DNA of 64,000 bases from assembly GCA_949130485.1 (NCBI GenBank), contig OX422190.1:5556861-5620860 (forward strand), given 5' to 3'. Shown here in pieces: positions 54,421-64,000 of the stretch. This stretch comes from Agelas oroides. Lineage: Eukaryota > Porifera > Demospongiae > Agelasida > Agelasidae. The position numbers and the translations under genes are program-made. Each line of letters starts with the position of its first letter. Positions within the stretch are counted from its first letter, which is position 1. The notes under the pieces were generated by a model. That model worked only from the letters and a program-made list of their open reading frames with translations. It searched no databases and was not told where the DNA came from.

Positions 54421-54941
54421 TGTTTTTGCCCTACTCTCTTTAACTGGCCTCTAGCTCTCTCTCATTGTCGTCCTCGCTTTCTTCCTCGTTCTTCATACTA
54501 GTAGTCCACACACGTGCACTCACATGCGGGTGGAGCGAGCACTCGCGTGTGCGCGCCTACGAACTCGCGAGTCACACACCCGCGCGTGTTACCTTAATTA
54601 CCTGTGACCTGTACTATACACCAAGTTATAATTGCAATTCTCACTTAAAAATACTTGCACTAGAGCATCTTGATTAATGTTGTTGTTCTTTTAATTGCAC
54701 ATGGGGAGATCTCGGTTGAGGTCATGTGTGTATGTATGTATCTATGTATGCATATATGTCAGATCTCTCAGGTCTCATGCATTTACTTGCCATATCATGT
54801 CACTAAACATGCACAAGCAAACCTCATGCAACTCCAAGTAGACCCTCTGTCAGCTCACTAGCCACACCCTGTTCTGCGTCTTGTTCCCAGGCCCTGGCTG
54901 AACCTTTTGGCATCTAGTGTCTAGTCCGAAAAAGTTTCTTA
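54421..54941. other. No gene recognised
   Basis: A GC-rich stretch with CGCGAGT and ACACGTG motifs (54495-54600) is followed by unremarkable sequence with a TATGTATGTATC run at about 54732. Confidence 0.4.
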
Positions 54942-55900
54942 TCATGGCGTACGGTAGTACGCCATATGTAGGGATGACCCCCCCCCAAAAATGGCCGCCA
55001 CATTAAAAGTGCACAAATAACACGCTCGAAATGTCTTCGTTAGATTAGTCAAAGGCCTGTATGAGCCATATCAGGCATTATCGAGTGTTTTCATGAGCTA
55101 AAAGACTGTTAAGTTTGCTGGAAAGTATCGCTAAGCACCAGACCGGCAAGTCACCAAAACGGACAAATCGTCTATCTTCTGACTTTCTTTCTTCTTCTTC
55201 TTCTTCTGCCTCTCACCGCGATAGCACGATAACGGCTGGAGCTTTTACAACGATTCAAACGCAAAACAACAGGATAAATCACTAGGTATTGCACCTGCCA
55301 CTTATCGGTCTAAAAGAAAGAACTCAAACTTGTCGGCGATTCTCAGGTAATCTCACACTTACGCTAGCTGCTACACGCCATTTTGCTCGAATTAAATATT
55401 ACTCATAATTACGTCACCAGGGTTCAACTGAGCACGTGGTTCAGTACTTCGTAGAGAAGGTGAGAATTGAGCGTTGCAGTTTGCAAATCTGATTTCGTGG
55501 ATCAGTTGACGTGGTTGTGCTGCACTTTACATCGAACGCAATATGCGTAATGTCCGCAAGAAACGAGCGCAGGACAAGCAGAACTACCTGCGAAACAAAG
55601 GGAAAAAAAAGGCAAGCGTCCCGTAATAATTACTGGACGGACCCGGAGAAACACAGGGCATCTTCCCGGGCGTCCTCCCATGCCTGTTATTGGAAGGACC
55701 CTGAGACGAAAAGGGCGTCCTCCCATGCCTGTTATTGGAAGGACCCTGAGACGAAAAGGGCGTCCTCCCATACCCGTTATTGGGAGGACCCTGAGAAAGG
55801 AAGGGCAGCTTCCCGCGTATCCTCCCATACCCGCTATTGGGAGGACCCTGAGAAAGGAAGGGCAGCTTCCCACGTATCCTCCCATAGTAGTTATTGGAGG
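54942..55900. mobile_element. YW-x-DPE element, copy 2 (3' end replaced)
   Basis: It matches 16788-17708 from the TCATGGCGTACGG palindrome through the repeat ORF. It is then joined at 55900 to the unrelated direct repeat 55901-56257. The last repeat unit is cut after SSHSSYWR. Confidence 0.85.
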
Positions 55901-55978
55901 AAGTTGTGTGTCGAGTGGGGGAGCACCAACACCGCTGGCACATCGATGTTCAAAATTTCACACATACATAAAGTGTGA
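55511..55978 (+). pseudogene. YW-x-DPE repeat protein, copy 2, chimeric 3' end
   Basis: The frame has five complete YW-x-DPE units and a broken sixth. It then reads 26 residues encoded by the neighbouring repeat (LCVEWGSTNTAGTSMFK) before stopping. The ATG at 55543 is in a different frame and would need the same shift at the G3A8 run as in the other copies. The native KWYRRYYAS end is lost. Confidence 0.55.
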
Positions 55979-56257
55979 AGTTAAAACATAAGGGAGATGG
56001 GGATGGGGCATTTATGGCTTAATTAAATGGATGGGGCATTTTATGGCTTAAATGGGTGGGGCATTTATGGCTTAAATGGGTGTGGCATTTATGACAAATT
56101 GGTGGGGCATTTATGGCTCAAATGGATGGGGCGGTTTAATAGTTACTGTTTTTGGGAGATATGCTCAAAAAATACTGGTCTTCAGGGGAGTACCCTTTCC
56201 GGTCCTCGCATGACCACGGGTTTCGGTCCCTTTGAACTCCCGACCCGTGGCCTACTG
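55901..56257. repeat. Direct repeat X, left copy
   Basis: It is almost identical to 59091-59454. It contains short tandem GGGGCATTTATGGCTTAAAT units (55990-56120) and GGAGTACCCTTTCCGGTCC. The pair flanks 2.8 kb of satellite-rich DNA. Confidence 0.9.
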
Positions 56258-56763
56258 CAGAAAGGGCGGGACCACTCCCCGCCTAAGGTTTGCTTTTGAG
56301 GAGCCCAGCTTTTGGTTGGCACATAGTGCTATGGGCATTCACAGTGCTATAAATATTCAAATTACTAAACAAATTGTGGGTGGGGCTCAATGGGTGGAGT
56401 TATCATATTAACTTATAATAACTAGGGGGATGGGCGAACGGTTAACGTACGGGATTCTGGCTCGCTATCGTGTCGTCTTGGTGGAACGTCTGGGAGGCTT
56501 GTTCTTCGCTGGTAGGCGCTCCTGTACCGAAGATAATTCGGGTCTGTACTGCGGCGACCATCTCACGGTGAGTATTATTAGTTGTTTGTGTGTGATACTC
56601 GGTCGACGGGCTTTAAATGGGAGCGTGCTTCTCTTAGTAACGGCGTACCTATCCTAGTAACGGCATTGTTACGCTAGTTATGGCGTGTGCTTTACTATAG
56701 TAACGGTACGCCTAGGGCTGTAGTCGGTTCCATAAGGCTGAGCTAGGGGTTGGGGCTGCTCTG
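56258..56763. other. No confirmed gene
   Basis: A plus frame at 56430-56657 has no recognised domain. AGTAACGG repeats occur at 56634-56712. Confidence 0.4.
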
Positions 56764-56771
56764 TGTTATCT

Positions 56772-57024
56772 GCGAGGCTCACTCACAGTGTGAAGCTCAT
56801 TCACATTAAAAATTACGAGTGTGAGGCTCACTCACACTTGAGTTACTACTGTGAGGCTCACTCACAGTTACGCTACGGGTGTGAGGCTCACTCACACTTG
56901 AGTTACTACTGTGAGGCTCACTCACAGTTACGCTACGGGTGTGAAGCTCATTCACACTTGAGTTACCACTGTGAGGCTCATTCACCGTTACGTTACGAGT
57001 GTGAAGCTCATTCACATTAAAAAC
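56772..57024. repeat. 30-bp palindrome satellite, array 1
   Basis: Small palindromes of the form GTGTGAGGCTCACTCACAC recur every 30 bases. They are separated alternately by TTGAGTTACTACT and AGTTACGCTACGGG, giving a 60-bp higher-order unit. Because 30 is a multiple of three, both strands contain long open frames (CEAHSHLSYY-type and SVSEPHSSNS-type). I regard these as by-products. Confidence 0.9.
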
Positions 57025-57104
57025 TAGGGTGACACTTGGTGTCAATCCTCGCTCAGCTTGATCTTGTGCTCCAAAGTGACGTGTCATTGATTGAAATTCA
57101 TTGC

Positions 57105-57149
57105 TAGCCTCGTACCAAGGCTCCTGGGAGGAGCCTGGGCATGAGGCTA
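57105..57149. mobile_element. 45-bp minimal TAGCCTCG hairpin
   Basis: TAGCCTCGTACCAAGGCTCC pairs with GGAGCCTGGGCATGAGGCTA around a few bases. It is flanked by exact 9-bp repeats ATTCATTGC (57096-57104 and 57150-57158). It is the smallest member of the family and consists of little more than the two termini. Confidence 0.9.
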
Positions 57150-57180
57150 ATTCATTGCTTGAGTAATTTTGAAATTCAGT

Positions 57181-57432
57181 GAGCGAGTTATCAGATGCAC
57201 CATGCAGATGAACTCAGGGGGTGAGATTGGACATGCTATTCAGCCTTGCACACACACATGCACCAATTGAGTGATAAGATAAAATAAAATAAGTGATCAT
57301 AATGTACAGTGAGTTATCAGACTGTACCATGTAGATGAACTCAGGGAGTGAGATTGGACATGATTCAGGCTTGCACACACACATGCAACAATTGAGTGGT
57401 GAGATAAAACAAAATAAGTGGTCATAATGTAT
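57181..57432. repeat. 125-bp tandem duplication
   Basis: Two copies of a block start at GTGAGTTATCAGA. They contain GATGAACTCAGGG, TGAGATTGGACATG and CACACACATGCA. Confidence 0.85.
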
Positions 57433-57533
57433 ACTGTATGAGAAGTCTAAGTTCTTAGTCATTAGTGGTCCACCGGGCGTCGTGCTAATCTTGAAAAATA
57501 ACACCTACTGAGCTGTAGCACTGAGCCAAAGCA

Positions 57534-57790
57534 GAGCTAAAGTATTTACCTACCCTACTAGCACGTACCAAGAGTTTGAAGCCAAACCGTTGCAGTACAG
57601 AGCCACTAGAGCCACTAGTCCAAAAGTGTCCATGGACCACCACCAAAATCTCAATTGAACGAGCTAAAGTATTTTAGCTACCCTACTAGCACGTACCAAG
57701 AGTTTGAAGCCAAACCGTTGCACTATAGAGCCACTACAGCCACTAGTCCAAAAGTGTCCGCCATTACCACCACCACCACCAAAATCTCAA
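57534..57790. repeat. 127-bp tandem duplication
   Basis: Two copies contain TACCCTACTAGCACGTACC, GAAGCCAAACCGTTGCA and CACTAGTCCAAAAGTGTCC, each ending in a CACCACC run and CTCAATTGAAC. Confidence 0.85.
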
Positions 57791-57825
57791 TTGAACCCGA
57801 TTAGAACCTCGCTTCGCTCGGAATT

Positions 57826-58187
57826 ACGAGTGTGAGGCTCACTCACACTTGAGTTACTACTGTGAGGCTCACTCACAGTTACGTTATGAGTGTGAAGCTC
57901 ATTCACACTTGAGTTACCACTGTGAGGCTCATTCACCGTTATGTTACGAGTGTGAAGTTCATTCACATTTTTAAATTATGAGTGTGAAGCTCATTCACAC
58001 TTCAGTCACATGTACTACTGTGAGGCTCACTCACAGTTACGCTACGGGTGTGAAGCTCATTCACACTTGAGTTACTACTGTGAGGTTCACTCACAGTTAC
58101 GTTACGAGTCTGAAGCTCATTCACACTTGAGTTACTACAGTTACGTTATGGGTGTGAAGCTCATTCGCATTTTAAATTACGAGTGTG
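57826..58187. repeat. 30-bp palindrome satellite, array 2
   Basis: The unit is the same as 56772-57024 with more divergence and a few missing half-units. The two arrays flank the tandem duplications at 57181-57790. Confidence 0.9.
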
Positions 58188-58194
58188 AGTGTGT

Positions 58195-58890
58195 TAGGAT
58201 GAGGGCTTTATACTTTATACACATGTATCTATGTGGAGATGGATAAAAACGGGGTCTTTTTGACTACAGCTGTCCTTCCTCTCGCAATTAAATACACTGT
58301 GGTAGCTAGGTGGAGATCCCCTGCGGACGGGGTTGCGGGCCTGGGTGGGTTGACTGTACAAGCACATTGCCTGAGCGGATACTCTCACTATCCACCACCT
58401 CAGCCTCCGGCTCAATTATCTCTTCACCAAGGGGGTATCCTATGGTTAACTTTGGAAAATGGGAATGGGGCTGGGGGTTGTAAAGATGTATTCGACTAAG
58501 CTGTGGAAGGCTTGCTTGTGACCTAGTTACAACAGTAAGCTCAGATACTAAAACCTCTCTGTGTGCATGCTGTAGGTTTCTCTACAGGCTGGGTCAGGCT
58601 GTGTTAGGATAAGGGCTTTATACTTTATGCACATGTATCTATGTGGAGATGGATAAAGACGGGGTCTTTTTGACTACAGCTGTCCTTCCTCTCGCAATTA
58701 AATACACTGTGGTAGCTAGGTGGAGATCCCCTGCGGACGGGGTTGCGGGCCTGGGTGGGTTGACTGTACAAGCACATTGCCTGAGCGGATACTCTCACTA
58801 TCCACCACCTCAGCCTCCGGCTCAATTACCTCTTCACCAAGGGGGTATACTATGGTTAACTTTGGGAAATGGGAATGGGGCTGGGACAAG
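58195..58890. repeat. About 410-bp direct duplication
   Basis: 58196-58470 recurs at 58605-58884 with very few changes. It includes GGGCTTTATACTTTAT, GGTAGCTAGGTGGAGATCCC and CACCACCTCAGCCTCCGG. Frames on both strands are preserved by the high identity. No domain was recognised. Confidence 0.9.
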
Positions 58891-59090
58891 GAATTATTAT
58901 TGGAGAGATATTCCTTCATGCACAGTGAGAAGTCTAGCCTGTTGCTTATTGTCATGCTGTTTAGGTCTAAGGCATGCCTGAGGTATTATGGTTGTTAGAA
59001 CACGTGCGTCTTCGGGTGGATCCATTGAAGGATGCTGCGGGTTCCCCATTTGGCAAGGCTGACAGACTTTATCTGTACCTGCATGTTCAG

Positions 59091-59454
59091 AAGTTGTATG
59101 TCGAGTGGGGGAGCACCAACACCGCTGGCACATCGATGTTCAAAATTTCACACATACATAAAGTGTGAAGTTAAAACATAAAGGGAGATGGGGATGGGGC
59201 ATTTATGGCTTAATTAAATGGATGGGGCATTTTATGGCTTAAATGGGTGGGTGTGGCATTTATGGCTTAAATGGGTGTGGCATTTATGGCTTAAATGGGT
59301 GTGGCATTTATGACTCAAATGGATGGGGCGGTTTAATAGTTACTGTTTTTGGGAGATATGCTGAAAAAATACTGGTCTTCAGGGGAGTACCCTTTCCGGT
59401 CCTCGCATGACCACGGGTTTCGGTCCCTTTGAACTCCCGACCCGTGGCCTACTG
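59091..59454. repeat. Direct repeat X, right copy
   Basis: This is the partner of 55901-56257. Its left border lies within AGAAGTTGTATGTCGAG, and its right border joins the YW-x-DPE element copy 3 at ACTG|TCGG. Confidence 0.9.
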
Positions 59455-60965
59455 TCGGTAATTCTCAGGTAATCTCACACTTACGCTAGCTGCTACACGC
59501 CATTTTGCTCGAATTAAATATTACTCATAATTACGTCACCAGGGTTCAACTGAGCACGTGGTTCAGTACTTCGTAGAGAAGGTGAGAATTGAGCGTTGCA
59601 GTTTGCAAATCTGATTTCGTGGATCAGTTGACGTGGTTGTGCTGCACTTTACATCGAACGCAATATGCGTAATGTCCGCAAGAAACGAGCGCAGGACAAG
59701 CAGAACTACTTGCGAAACAAAGGGAAAAAAAAGGCAAGCGTCCCGTAATAATTACTGGAAGGACCTGGAGAAACACAGGGCATCTTCCCGGGCGTCCTCC
59801 CATGCCTATTATTGGAAGGACCCTGAGACAAAAAGGGCGTCCTCCCATGCCTGTTATTGGAAGGACCCTGAGACCAAAAGGGCGTCCTCCCATACCCGTT
59901 ATTGGGAGGACCCTGAGACCAAAAGGGCATCTTCCAGGGCATCCTCCCATACCCGTTATTGGGAGGACCCTGAGAAAGGAAGGGCAGCTTCCCACGTATC
60001 CTCCCATACCCGCTATTGGGAGGACCCTGAGAAAGGAAGGGCAGCTTCCCGCGTATCCTCCCATAGTAGTTATTGGAGGAACTCTGACAAAAAAAGGGCA
60101 GCAGCTCGTATGACTAATTTGAAGGCTGCAAAAGCCAAGCTCAAGTGGTATAGACGGTACTATGCCAGCTAGTGTTTTAACCATCAAGTACTTCATATGA
60201 CTTAGAACACTAGCCACTGGTATTCAATTTCAAGTTTTATTGTCAACTTTCACATTTCAAATTTGCTTGTTATAGTCATTTACATGCATATAGTACACAT
60301 GCAATGTTTACTGCGAGTTGATGGTAGCACTTTGGCTGGTGTCTTCTTAACATCCTCCCTTTGTGTTGTGCCTGAGTCTTCATATTCCTCCAACGAAGCA
60401 AGTGGCAGCCTATTGGTAGCTTGGTATACTCAAACTCTAGTAGCACCGAGTCAACAGTGCATGGCTTCATTCCAAACTTCTGCACTAGAGGTGGCCACAG
60501 AACTGGTGGTTGTTCAGCTCCACAGACCCCTATGCGTTCGTTTCAAACCGATTTAGACTATAGCTACTCACCATCAAACAGTTCTGTAATGGGGTCTTAT
60601 GACTCAATACTCTGGTGACAGTCTATGGAGAGTTTTTCGGTGAACCCATTAGTAGTCCACGTGAAATGAGCACAGGATTTATAAGCTTGCATGCAAAACC
60701 TTATTAAACTCATCTGCTTTTCACTTGGTTCTTATGAGGCTTTGCTTGGACTGTACTTCTAAACCCCCCGAAGTTTGATGTTTGGATTGACGATTTCACT
60801 TCAAAGCGTTTGAATTTATGACAATTCTTAGCTCTTTCTACTATCATACTGTACACACCATGCATCTTCCCCTCGGCCTACCCTCCCATGTCACTTCTCT
60901 CTTACCATTCCTAAAAAGCAATACAAAAAAAAAAAGAGCAGGAACAAGTCACAAAAAAGTTTTCT
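59455..60965. mobile_element. YW-x-DPE element, copy 3 (5' truncated)
   Basis: It corresponds to about 17187-18590 of copy 1, with 5' border TCGGTAATTCTCAGG. It contains the repeat ORF with seven units and the full 3' region. It lacks the 5' palindrome and the (CTT)n tract. Confidence 0.88.
59633..60172 (+). CDS. YW-x-DPE repeat protein, copy 3 (longest)
   Basis: There are seven YW(K/E)DPE units in one frame, the first with DLE and the last RNSDKK. It ends KLKWYRRYYAS as in copy 1. Repeat number is 5, 5-6 and 7 in the three copies, by gain or loss of 45- and 57-bp units. The likely initiator (MRNVRKKRAQ at about 59665) is out of frame by the same shift at G3A8. It is strongly basic, with no recognised enzyme domain. 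It could be the remaining part of a larger element-encoded protein. Confidence 0.5.
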   Translation: MVVLHFTSNAICVMSARNERRTSRTTCETKGKKRQASRNNYWKDLEKHRASSRASSHAYYWKDPETKRASSHACYWKDPETKRASSHTRYWEDPETKRASSRASSHTRYWEDPEKGRAASHVSSHTRYWEDPEKGRAASRVSSHSSYWRNSDKKRAAARMTNLKAAKAKLKWYRRYYAS

Positions 60966-61291
60966 GACTTGTGAGACTAGTCTTGAATGCAGAAACTGTC
61001 GAGTGCATGAGCTGGGTCTGTTGTTGTGAAATTTTATTGCTGCTGAACATGGCAGATATGGATTGTCTTTATGTAAAAGGCTGTGGAGTGAGCAGCGCTA
61101 ACTACAGCTAGTATTCATTTAGTGGGTGTGAATAGGCTAGAGAGTTTACTGGTGTGCATAGTTGGCAAAATGGCACAAGATGTAGGGATGGTGTGAAATT
61201 GTTGTGGTGTCATTCCCATCTAGTTTGGTTGGTTTTTGAGGGTTCCATCCCTACATGCACTTGTTTTCATTCAGAAAATTTTTTTGTGACT
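60945..61291. mobile_element. Decayed copy of the 135-bp inverted-repeat element
   Basis: The right arm (61158-61291: GGCAAAATGGCACAAGATGT, GGTTCCATCCCTACATG) is preserved. The left arm survives only for about 20 bases at 60945. The interior differs from the 18566 element. Confidence 0.7.
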
Positions 61292-62123
61292 TTTACTTAT
61301 AATTACACCCATCTTCATGGTATAAAATGTGAGAAAGAATCTGTCTTTCCATTTCCAAGAGAGGACCAGAAAGATAGTTTGAATGGAGCTCCAGACAGTA
61401 TACATTGTCCACCACTACCAGTGTAGTTATTGATTCATGAAGTCTCACAATTTGTAACATAATAATTATGTACATATTATTGTCGAGCACCTTAGCGCAA
61501 GACTACTAGTATTGCTCAGTTGGTGGGTGTGGCTTGCATAATTATGCTCTAAAATTCACCATGCTCAGGAATACAAACATCCATCACACATGGGAATGCA
61601 ATTCGTCCCCAGCACTACAGACGGTCTACAGTGGCACTCCCAGTCTCACTGTTTTGTATTGTGGTTAGTAGAGTGTAGCCAGTGCATGCCAATGCCAACA
61701 AAGTGAAGGCAGAGAACTGGACAGAATTGAGCGAAAAACAGAAGCTGATAGTCCGAGGGCCAGCAGAGCACAGTCAATACCTAATTGCAACAATGAAGAA
61801 GCAAAGGCAAGCAGAGTGGAGCGAAATGACAGCAGCAATAAAGTTACTACGCCATGCCACATTGGTGCTAGCCAATGGCTGCTTTAAAAAACACACTTGT
61901 CACTCTTGGTTCATGCTTCGAGTTTTGCGCTCCTCAGTGTTTGACCACGCCTACATATGCACCTTGCATGTTTACTCGTATGCCTACACCTAATAAACAA
62001 GACAATACCAAAGTGTGCCGCTCTGAGATTGGAAGAATTTGTGGAATTGTGCTCATACTGCATTCTTTTTAAGCTGAAGTTCAGCCATCTTATGCATCCA
62101 AATCATCACAGTGATGAATAATT
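61292..62123. other. No confirmed gene
   Basis: A plus frame at 61682-61993 starts with a hydrophilic, coding-like stretch (KVKAENWTELSEKQKLIVRG). It has no recognised domain and no clear splice sites. Confidence 0.35.
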
Positions 62124-62706
62124 GGGACGAGCCTGAGTGAGCTCCATACTAGTATCACTACATTGTGCATGTGCACATGTATGGTTGTTTGCTTGCTTGC
62201 TTGTTTGATCGAACTGACTGCTTACTGCGTATTTCAAATCAGCACATTCAAATAATTCACCGAAGGTTAAATGTCCACATGTACTGCAGCTCAGCCGAGA
62301 GCGAGAGTGAATTAAGGGCTACTACCAGACTGTAGCATTCGCATGAAGGACTCTGACTGGGAGCAAAGACCACTCAAGTTGCAGCATGTACGACAACTTC
62401 CAGGTACTGAGTAAGCCTGTGCCACGTGTCTGACAGCTGCGTCACAAGGTATGCAGGCTGCGAGTCAGAATGCACGGTGATCGAGCTTGCTTCGGGCAAG
62501 GGCCGTGCATAAATGACAAGCTATACCACTCATACTCGTATAAGGCAGAGTTCATGCTGTGTGAAGCTTAGCTTATGCCTGTGTGGCCACAGTAGCTGCT
62601 CTGGCAAATAGCTCCGTACATTGTCAGCATGTGTGGTCACCTTGCACCTGAGCCAACGTACATACTATGGAATTTGCTTAATTGGCTACTCGCTCAGGCT
62701 CACCCC
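62124..62706. mobile_element. GGGCGAGCCTGAG-ended MITE, copy 3
   Basis: Ends GGGACGAGCCTGAGTGAGC and CGCTCAGGCTCACCCC. Its interior matches 41063-41587. Beyond the right end both copies continue AGGATGA-GCAGCATC-like, so the true element may be longer. Confidence 0.7.
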
Positions 62707-62819
62707 AGGATGAAGCAGCATCTCCCAAGTGATGTAATATGTTTGGCAGCCTCATACTAGGCCTTATAATAAATAAAAAAATGACTGGGGTGAGAGTGAG
62801 AAAGCCCTACACTAGTGAG

Positions 62820-63000
62820 TTGAATTGCGATTATTATATACCTAGTATACGTGCCCATAGTATTTCCCATAGAGCAACATTTTCCATATTCGACAGTTCG
62901 TATTCCATAGCCCGCAGAGCATATGCTGCGTAGCAACAACCTTTGTACTGCGCATGCGCAGTAGCTGTCTATCTTCTAGGTGCTGCTAAATCAGAGTAGT
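62820..63000. repeat. Dispersed repeat, short copy of 46130-46545
   Basis: It shares GTATTTCCCATAG, TAGCCCGCAGAGCATATGC and GCGCATGCGCAGTAG with 46130-46545. Confidence 0.65.
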
Positions 63001-63005
63001 ATATA

Positions 63006-63125
63006 ATAAGTATTTGATGTGTGAGAAGGCAATATGGCTGGATATTGCATGAGTGAAAATACAGCACAACAAGAGTGCGATATCCAGCCATATTGCCTTC
63101 TCACCCATCAAATAATATATATATA
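63006..63125. mobile_element. Palindromic hairpin element
   Basis: ATTTGATGTGTGAGAAGGC then AATATGGCTGGATAT pairs with ATATCCAGCCATATT then GCCTTCTCACCCATCAAAT, around a loop of about 40 bases. AT-rich TATATA flanks suggest insertion at a TA-rich target. Confidence 0.75.
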
Positions 63126-64000
63126 TCTGGCGTAAGTTGTTTTTTGACGCTGTTAATTTAATGCGACAACCGCACACCGCGTACGCCCAAAAATAAAATC
63201 CTACTCAGCAAGAGGTCAAGTGTTTCCACTGTTTCAGTCAAGACACAGTGTGTAAATGAACCAGGCTACTTACAGAACACAAACAGCGGAAGAGATTTCT
63301 CTGATTATTTCACTGTGTTTCAGGATAATTTGTCAAAGTTGAATTTAACAGGCATGGCAACTTCCTCTGGGGTTTGTGAAAGAAGGGACTAGGTATGACA
63401 AACCTGGCTGTCTGTTCACAGGCAGTTCTGCCTGTCAAAAAGTGTGTGCACTGGTGAAGCGTTAGTTAGCCAATCCATGCATTGCTGCATCGCTTACACT
63501 CACCCCAAAATGTTTTACATTCCCCTAGTATGTGATATCCACTGTTTGCGCGTGTGTGAAGCTCCTTTGGTAATTGTGAATACTTATTCCATCCAACTGA
63601 AACTATAGTCAATTTCGGCTTACCTGCTGGAAGGCCACAGTGCAGGGTTATATTCTCTTATGTGACACAAATGGCCAGATTTGAGGTCAGAACTGCCATC
63701 ACTTTGATAGTGACATTCTGCATCAGCTCATTCTAGGCAATTGGTAAACTTCAACGGGGAAGATTGCATCATTCATGTGCTGCAGTGTTTTGCTGCAACA
63801 GATGAACAGGTGACTAATTCAGCCATTCTGCCAGTGACAAGTACATATACAAGGAATTATTGAAGAACAGGAAGTTAAATTGCACGCACATTCCAATGTT
63901 AAATTATGGCACCTTGTTTTTTGGTAAGTTTTTAAGGACTCCTGCTAACAAGAAAGACGATGTTTTTCTTACTCTTAAAGCGAACTTCAGACAGGTACTC
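63126..64000. other. No gene; weak Ig-like remnant on minus strand
   Basis: At about 63624-63740 on the minus strand the sequence resembles the possible Ig-like exon at 32820-32929. It has VTIKVM, ENITLHCGLPAG and a donor GTAAGC, but carries a stop just before ENIT. The rest of the region shows nothing recognisable. Confidence 0.35.

Noticed and set aside
53997..54500. A gene encoding membrane helices (LLVFIFTSQS-type)
   Set aside because: The apparent hydrophobicity comes from CT-rich tandem repeats.
54093..54501. Ser/Leu-rich or Lys/Arg-rich proteins in the 83-bp repeat
   Set aside because: The period is not a multiple of three and the frames are chance products of a tandem array.
55502..55885. 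Minus-strand repeat proteins opposite the YW-x-DPE ORFs
   Set aside because: These are shadows of the 45/57-bp repeats. The plus frame has the characteristic charged end and DPE units.
56763..57087. Repeat proteins on both strands of the satellite
   Set aside because: Unit length is a multiple of three, so all frames can stay open. There is no start context, splice signal or homology.
56772..58187. CRISPR-like array (short palindromic repeats at regular spacing)
   Set aside because: The spacers are not unique; only two alternate. The setting is a eukaryotic repeat region and no cas-type gene is present. It is a satellite.

Overview
This is a repeat-rich stretch of animal nuclear DNA, most likely from a sponge. 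Three things point that way: coding exons with phase-1 introns, a receptor tyrosine kinase whose kinase domain resembles discoidin-domain receptors, and short complement-control-protein (sushi/CCP) exons. The repeat peptides and zinc ribbons resemble ones I associate with sponge and cnidarian mobile elements. The species cannot be fixed from sequence alone. I see no operons, bacterial genes, rRNA genes or CRISPR arrays. Most of the longer open frames that do not match the features listed here are chance frames inside repeats.

Layout. 0-6.4 kb: repeats, a decayed minus-strand zinc-ribbon gene, and a possible first exon at 4302. 6.48-8.23 kb: the one intact gene body, a transmembrane tyrosine kinase (copy A). 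8.5-13.6 kb: a truncated pogo/Tigger-type transposase and small inverted-repeat elements. 13.69-14.63 kb: copy B, with stalk, transmembrane segment and tyrosine-rich tail but with the kinase domain removed. 15.9-26.5 kb: stacked transposons, including an element encoding YW-x-DPE repeat peptides, a 3.5-kb inverted repeat and a three-level nested insertion. 26.99-27.92 kb: a frameshifted kinase-only copy. 29.62-30.59 kb: copy C, another kinase-deleted copy, now broken.

From about 32 to 53 kb there are parts of a plus-strand secreted or membrane CCP gene. They are a possible ATG exon at 32129, a signal-peptide exon at 39370, and five intact phase-1 CCP exons at 43.50, 43.93, 44.31, 49.31 and 52.75 kb. 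Two broken CCP copies lie among them. Exons and their flanking introns were duplicated together, and mobile elements then landed in the introns. A dead BED/hAT transposase gene lies on the minus strand at 33.4-35.1 kb. From 53.5 to 61.3 kb the window is mostly satellites and two more copies of the YW-x-DPE element. 61.3-64 kb holds further miniature elements.

The strongest new observations concern how the DNA is built. (1) A receptor family appears as whole, kinase-excised and kinase-only copies, with a 9-residue stalk repeat that varies in number. (2) A hairpin element family with TAGCCTCG ends ranges from 45 to 791 bp; most copies are flanked by 9-bp target duplications. One copy sits inside the hAT pseudogene and one in a CCP intron. 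(3) The CCP exons were amplified, including one inverted copy folded about a 159-bp palindrome.
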